From positions 62,001 through 126,000 of the forward strand of contig JADNRZ010000031.1 of the NCBI GenBank assembly GCA_015501605.1: a stretch of 64,000 nt of DNA. Direction: 5' to 3'. Position 1 is the stretch's first letter. Each line of letters opens with the position of its first letter. This document shows positions 58,121 through 64,000 of the stretch, piece by piece. The position numbers and the translations under genes were made by a program. The DNA comes from Panaeolus papilionaceus. Taxonomy: Eukaryota > Basidiomycota > Agaricomycetes > Agaricales. The notes under the pieces are model-generated. The model was not told where the DNA came from. It was given only the letters and a program-made list of their open reading frames with translations, and did not search any database.

Positions 58121-59282
58121 ATGAGCGCTAGCGTCCCAAGGTACACCAGATTGAAGATAACTGGGGATATTTCCATCGAAACTGTGACGGAGAGAGTTGA
58201 AGAGGACGCATTTGTGTACTTGTATGTGTCATCGCTGACGTGCTTTGAACCGCTAATGCTCGATGGCTTGTAGGTTGATGGGACCAACAGGAGCTGGAAA
58301 AAGCTCTGTAAGTACTATGGTCATATAATACAGTACGTCACAAAAAGCTAATCTATTGGGTGTCAACAATCCTACGCATCAAAGTTTATTCAAGCGCTAT
58401 CTGGAGACTCACAGGACTTGGGTATAGCGGGGGACCAGTTGGCTGGATTCACGCAGGAGGCCTCTCTATACAGGCTAGCTAATGTTCTGATGGAATATCG
58501 AGATAAGACCAGGCCAATCTACCTGGTTGACACCCCCGGGTTCTCTGACCCCAGTATTTCCGACTTAGGAGTCTTCAATGAGCTGTCTAAATGTCTTCCT
58601 AAAATTCCTGGCTTGTATGACATCTCTCTGTCCTTGAACGCGATACCCTTTTGGCTAATTGGTGAGCTCACAGCCACGAATACCTGTTCCTGACACTGGT
58701 CACAGATACACGACTGCCCGGAAGCAAACGGAAGACGATTGAGATGCTTAAGGAAATGCATCAACCGTCTAGAGATTGCGTGGCGTTCACGGTGGTAACG
58801 ACCATGTGGAATACGATATCCAATGAACGGTCTCAACAACGTGCACAGTCGAACTTTATCCATCTGAGAGATGTTATTTTCAAGGCATTCCTCTCTAGAA
58901 TTACACAGACTGCATGAAATTAATGCCTTTCGAACAGGAATTCAGTGACACGGGCTCAACAACTGTGCGATTCACCAATACCAAGGATTCCGCGCTGGAT
59001 GTTTTGGATATGGGTCCATGGAGTCTTGCTGGCCCTGGGGGTAATGTGGTACCATATATCTACCAGGACTTGTATGGGCGGATCAAAAATGCTCTTCAAC
59101 GGAAGAGGATCGTCGAATGCGACCTCACTGAACCCGAGGCTCAGACCAATCCTGAGCTTCGGGGTATTCTTGAAAACAGCCATAAAGCGAACAAGGAAGT
59201 GTTGAAACGCTTCATTGGAGAATTTTCCAAGTTCAGAACGTTGCCAGAGGGACTGGAAGACGAACATTATGGTCCCTACTAG
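58121..59282 (+). CDS. P-loop GTPase copy 5, short C-terminus
   Basis: Exons 58121-58221, 58274-58307 (34 nt, Walker A), 58385-58661, 58706-58884, 58938-59282, giving 311 aa. Motifs: LKITGDISIETV (exon 1), LMGPTGAGKSS, LVDTPGFSD, TRLPGSKRKTIEML, VVTTMWNTI. The third intron is shifted about 45 nt downstream relative to the other copies, and the segment between G3 and TRLPG is divergent (PGLYDISLSLNAIPFWLI). The last intron has a GC donor (AAG|GCATTC), as in copy 2. The protein ends soon after RTLPEGLEDEH, where copies 1 and 3 continue for 50-70 residues, so it is either a natural short form or C-terminally truncated. Confidence 0.75.
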
Positions 59283-62200
59283 GAACTTATATTCCCCGTA
59301 CAATGGAAATATACCGCTTCCTTCTCCAGTGTTTTCTGACCCAATGGTACCGCATCCTCAAGCGCCGTAAAGGGAAGTGGCTCAAGTTCTGACTCAAAAT
59401 CTGATTATATACGTAGGTACCATTCAACGTTGACCGCTCCCCGCCGGGTTCTGATTGCCTTACAGAAATTCCGTCGTGAATGACTCAAGCTCTATATCGC
59501 TTTTGATATCCCTCTCAGTTTCCCATTCAACGTCCCTTATAAATTGACTGGCGCATGTAACATATGTTTTTTGACGAAGTTATGAATGACCATAACATAT
59601 ATGCAATATTCACCGAATGCTGTTGTTATTTACCTCAGAGGATGCTCCTATACACCAGCCATTCTGCCTCTTAACCTCAAAGCAACCCACTCATCGTAGT
59701 CACATGCAACCATACCGCGCTGGTGGGGCAACACGCACCAGCCAACCCTAACCCTAATCTCAGCGCAACACCTCACTGACCTCCTACAACGGCGATTCCT
59801 GGGCCATAAAAAATACGTAGAGGGAACAGAGGGCCAGGAGGACGATCATAAGGTGTCTAGGCTGCTTTTGTACCAAGTGTGTGGATGATTCTTGCCGCCT
59901 GACTGGGGGTATTATTGAAAGTGTCATGGGTGGAGGTACGGATTGATGACGTGTCAGGATCCTCCAGGGTTTGCAGAAAATATGGGGTAGATATGACCAA
60001 AAGCACAGGCCCCAGAGCAAGACGAGCACGATAAGAGACACTAGATTGCCGCCACTGTTGCAATATTGGGGTAGGGAGTGAGTTCGTCGGCGATTTAGGA
60101 GGTTGTGGGGCGCGTTTTGGAAGTGAGACTGAGGTTGGAGGTGAATGGGAAAGCGAGAGTATTAACATCAGTGATGTTGGATGAGGTGTCTCGCTCCCGC
60201 AGGGAGAAGTGAACGTTGAGCGCTGAGCGGCAAGGGGGGAATAACCCCCATGCTTGCACGAAACGGTTAGTCTCTTGGCATGAAATCAAGGATGTCAAAA
60301 CAAAGCATACCTTGACAGCAGGACTTTTTCCTGCTTCATCCCCTTGCTTATCTCTGGCTCATCTCGTCTACATCTCGGCTACTGCGGTCGTCAACGTCAC
60401 AAAGAGTATAGTGAGTTTAGGTCAGCAGGCATGAAGAAGATAGGTAGAAGAATGTAATAGCTGGTGGATCTTTGTTGCGCCATACCGCAATTGTGACGAC
60501 GATGACGAGCATCCGACATTATAGAGGAGTAAGGAGGCACAACACGGGCTTATAAAATTCATTAAAACGACACTAAAAGAAGGTTAGTGGCATGAACAAC
60601 GGAGAAGTCATTTATAAGACTTGGAAGGTATACACTCACCTGAGTATCCAGTCAATACTTTGTTTCTCCTCAAAAATATCTCTTTACTTCCCTTTACGCC
60701 TTGGAAACAGTCAACATATAATCCTGTTTTCCTCCCTGTAGAATTACTCTCCCCATCCCTGCTCACGTCCGCGTATAGGGCCAATCGAACCATGATAAGG
60801 ATATATGCCTGCGTGAAGTTCATTTAACCCGCAGTCCAGGAGTGTGCAAATTTAAGATGAAGAGTGAGGTAATGACTCATTTTGATGCACCCAGAGGCAG
60901 GCTAGAAAATTCAAGTCATGCGACAATGGCAAGGCTGGACCCAGCAAAATTTTGAAAAAAGAACGGATATTTATATATTTAATTACACTGGAAAAGGGAC
61001 TACATGTTAGAACCTCCTTGCAAAATAAATGACAGGAGCGCTAGACACTCATTTATAAGTACTGTTACCTAGGGATTGCTCAAAGACTTGGAGCACAACC
61101 GCACCCTCCTTAACCAGTGCTAGGTGGACGGGTTGACTGGTTGATGAAAAAACACTTCGCCGAAGTGGTAATGGCCCAAGAAATATGGGACGAGAGTCGC
61201 TAGCCCTACCAAATCAAGGATGCGTGTTAGTTGCAGAACGGGACGCAAAGCTACCATATTTAGCGCACCCATCCTCGTGGTGTATCACAAAAGACACTGA
61301 CATCCTTCAATACACCACTTATGTTCAACAGTCATTCAGGAGGAGGGGGAAACAAGGGAAGGGATCCTATTTAGTGCAACGAGTGATGGAGCTACCTTGG
61401 TTGGATGGACAATGTCAATGTCAGTTTCAAACACCGACCAGCCTGCAATAAACATCTACCACATCCAACACATTTATTGACCCATAACATGGATTTCGAG
61501 TTGATATCAACATGTTCAGATTCTCTTAAATGGAACTATGTATTTGAGTATGCAGAGTTTGGTCAGGTGTTTGGACGAACCAGAGTTGGGACTAGGTGGC
61601 TTGGGCATTTCATTCGAAAAATAGAGCAAAGGATGGGAACCAGAAGTCGCGAAAGGTACGAACGATGGGGTGGAGGGTTTTTTTACCAGATCTATAGAAA
61701 ATGTGTGCTAAATATATTCCTTGAACCTCATGAATACCCCATTATGGACATTGTTATACACATATTTACAAGTCCTCTGCATTCATTCAGCTCTCCAATG
61801 TTAAAACCTAGGGATCCGCTGGTTTTCTGGCGCTGGCGGCATGTATTTTGAATCGAACTGTTCGTAGAATCGATTAAACTTTACGTGGATACGAGGTCGA
61901 GGGCGCAGATGCAGAAGTTCCAAGTGCGGATCCTTACCTCGATCAAGATATGCACGAGCGCATTCAGACTGAACTTCAACAGCAGGAATTTGTACAACCC
62001 GCCATTTCTCGACCAGAGGCTTAAGGCGACCAAGCGCTTAAGTCCATTTTGGACAAGAGTCAGATGGAGAATCAAGAAACCTTGGACAAGGTAGTCTTGC
62101 ATGCGATTCGGAAGTGTAGATGTAAATTGTTTAATTCACGATCTAATAATTAATTGAATGTCCCGGGGTTCCGTTTGACTCGGTCAACAAGTATAAATTG

Positions 62201-63686
62201 TATTTAATATTTACACATCTTTTTCCTTTGAATTTATGTAACGATTTCAAACTTTTGAGTTTCCTGAGTTTGAGTGCGAACTCAGGTGATGTTTGTCCGT
62301 GTTTGGGATATGTCCCCTAACCATCAATTGTCGTATTCTCACTGTTCTCTCATCCACCACCATGATGTTGAGTAGCTCAGCTGCACGACCGCGTCTCCTC
62401 ATTCCCTTCCCTTTCTCATATTATTTTTTGTATTCAATTCAATTCTTTTGTTATTAGACAGCACAACTCAGGAGATACCGCGTCGGAGACTCGGAATAGT
62501 TGGGGTCATAAGTTGACTCTGGGTCGATCTGTTGTTGGGTCTACTTGTGGTGGTCAGTTGCGAAGCCTCTTATGATTCCTTCTCGATATATATTGGTTTG
62601 GGATGATAATTGGCGCATTGTAAGGTTGACTTGGGTTAGGTAGACGGTATTATGTGAGTCATGCACGCTTTTAAACTTTACTTGGTCTCATTCTGATGCA
62701 CTCACCAGTTATCCAGTCATAGTGTAATGACCAACATAATAGTATGGTTTATCGCCCATTCTTCTTAAATGCATTTTATTGTTGGGAGAATTATGCGTCG
62801 CTGGATCGCTCCTTTTCTCCTGATTTCGTCACGATCGCCCCACTACAACCCTGGCCTTCTTGATACTACTCCATCTTCTTATAGTCGTATGATGTGGAAA
62901 ATTGAAGACGTCAGCTCTGCTCAGTCATACCAAGTCCTGGACTTGAATGTCGTCTATGGAGAGAAATGGGCTGGATGTCTAGATCGGTATGTTACCTTGG
63001 GTTGCATTTCTACGTTCATTTCTTCTCATCCTCTATCTGAATTTTAGGTGTTCAACCTCCATGTTCGCCTTCCAAGTCAGTAATTATGCATGAACAGACT
63101 TGGTTCAAGCTTTTAAAGAGAGCTTATCCCGACATTGGAATAAAAAACCGACATAAGGTAGAAAAGGGTTGTGTTGAGGTCTACTTTGTCTTGACTCTAG
63201 TTCCTGACACCAATGTTAATCCAATAGCAACACACTTGTTCCCTTTGTGGGTTAATGACTATGTGTCGCTTTTCATGTCAGTGAAAGCAGCAAGATGTTT
63301 TTTTGCCTTTTGACTTAGAGGCGTAGCATCTTCAGGTTTAGCAGTTGAATCTCAATGATATGTTCAACACCAGTTACCCTTGTCTCAACTTCAAGGCCAT
63401 CTAAACCTTCATCCCATCCCCCTTCTGTACTACCTTCAATGCAGCCACCACAATAACGACAACTGCCTACCTCTAGGCTCTTACCACTCTTATGAATGAT
63501 ACGGTCAGCCTCCGGTCTAAGGCAGTCATAACTGTGACCAAAAACTATGAAACCATGTAGGTATATAATATCTCTTCATCTCTTTAGTCAACTGATGCCT
63601 CATCTAGCATGGTGTGTGACTGGTTTCAACATTTCAATGTTGGGGTCAGAGCACTGCCACGTCACCAAGTCATCAGCAAACCCTGT
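59283..63686. other. Long stretch without a supported gene
   Basis: About 4.4 kb. A minus-strand frame near 59790-60300 has a hydrophobic segment (LGPVLLVISTPYFLQTL) but no coherent exon set. Plus-strand frames at 61490-61850 and 62870-62985 (LLDTTPSSYSRMMWKIEDVS) look protein-like yet lack partners. Composition becomes AT-rich toward the right, consistent with decayed transposon sequence. Confidence 0.35.
63315..63575 (-). pseudogene. Orphan coding-like fragment
   Basis: A minus-strand frame of about 85 codons with no ATG, ending at the stop 63315-63317. It reads like coding DNA: FIVFGHSYDCLRPEADRIIH, SCRYCGGCIEGS, VETRVTGVEHIIEIQLLNL. The Cys pair-pair (CRYCGGC) hints at metal binding. It is probably a remnant of a transposon or gene whose remainder is missing; I recognise no family. 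Confidence 0.3.
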
Positions 63687-63724
63687 CAGGGCTACGGAGC
63701 ACTACATAGTGCTCCGTAGCCCTG
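63687..63724. repeat. Perfect 17-bp palindrome with 4-nt loop
   Basis: CAGGGCTACGGAGCACT (63687-63703) and its exact reverse complement (63708-63724) flank the loop ACAT. It is followed by TAGTGC and GCTACA units. Confidence 0.9.
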
Positions 63725-63850
63725 TAGTGCTGTAGCATGGGTACCCCTTTATGTAGCACTCTCCTACATATGCATAGTGCTATGTAGTGCCCCCTTCTCG
63801 CTACAGATTGCTACAGAGTAGTGTAAGGCTGCTACAGACTGCTACACAAG
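63725..63850. repeat. TAGTGC/GCTACA subterminal-type repeats
   Basis: Numerous short TGTAGC, GCTACA and TAGTGC units in both orientations directly after the palindrome (for example CTACAGATTGCTACAGAG and TGCTACAGACTGCTACAC). Clustered short motifs like this occur at the ends of several DNA transposon superfamilies. An element may run off the right edge of the window. Confidence 0.5.
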
Positions 63851-64000
63851 CAGGTCTGGATTGATTAAAATAGCACATAAATTTCAAAATACGACTCAAC
63901 CAATGAAAATTAGATAGAGAAAATATATATATTCGCAAACTATCTAATACATCAACAATACAAATATTAAATAAGTAATCAGAGGATCCACAAAAAAAAC

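Noticed and set aside
59745..59758. Telomere-like CCCTAA repeats
   Set aside because: Only two units; too short to be an interstitial telomere and surrounded by unrelated sequence.

Overview
The window reads as nuclear DNA of a mushroom-forming basidiomycete (Agaricomycetes). Genes are broken by many short GT-AG introns of about 45-75 nt. The recognisable products are typical of wood- or litter-decay fungi: a laccase, a glucuronoyl esterase, a cytochrome P450, a fungal nitrite reductase and beta-prism lectin-like proteins. I saw no rRNA, tRNA or CRISPR.

Layout. 0-6 kb: the 3' end of a laccase gene, then a complete 19-exon nitrite reductase gene, both on the + strand. 6-8.3 kb: gene-poor and pyrimidine/purine-skewed. 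8.3-12.3 kb: three paralogous five-exon jacalin-like genes, two on - and one divergent on +. 13-15.4 kb: a remnant of an M35-like metallopeptidase and an unrecognised gene. 17.6-23.1 kb: a secreted CE15 glucuronoyl esterase, an intact P450 and a small Asn-rich protein. 23.7-27 kb: poorly characterised genes and an F-box-like ORF. 27.5-28.7 kb: the first of six related P-loop GTPase loci.

28.7-49 kb is largely mobile-element territory. A 9.5-kb LINE (APE endonuclease, reverse transcriptase, gag-like ORF1, poly-A tail) sits inside the first GTPase gene between perfect 16-bp target-site duplications. Beyond it lie an Spt5-like NGN/KOW gene with one internal stop, and a Plavaka/CACTA-like DNA transposon with a large transposase and an accessory ORF that carries one internal stop.

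50.1-59.3 kb: a Dap1/MAPR heme-binding protein gene, then an array of P-loop GTPases (two on -, one decayed copy on -, two on +). The last 4.7 kb has no convincing gene and ends with a 17-bp perfect palindrome and GCTACA-type repeats that look like a transposon end.

The strongest candidate for an under-described system is the GTPase family. All five copies with a complete exon set have a short first exon encoding an ITGDIS-like motif, then a 34-nt exon carrying only the Walker A loop, then DTPGF (G3), a non-canonical TTMW(D/N) motif at the G4 position, and a variable helical C-terminus. Four copies look intact, one is LINE-disrupted and one has decayed. This suggests a fast-turnover family resembling AIG1/GIMAP-type GTPases, whose role in fungi I cannot state from sequence. 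Exon coordinates were worked out by hand from splice signals, frame and paralogue comparison.
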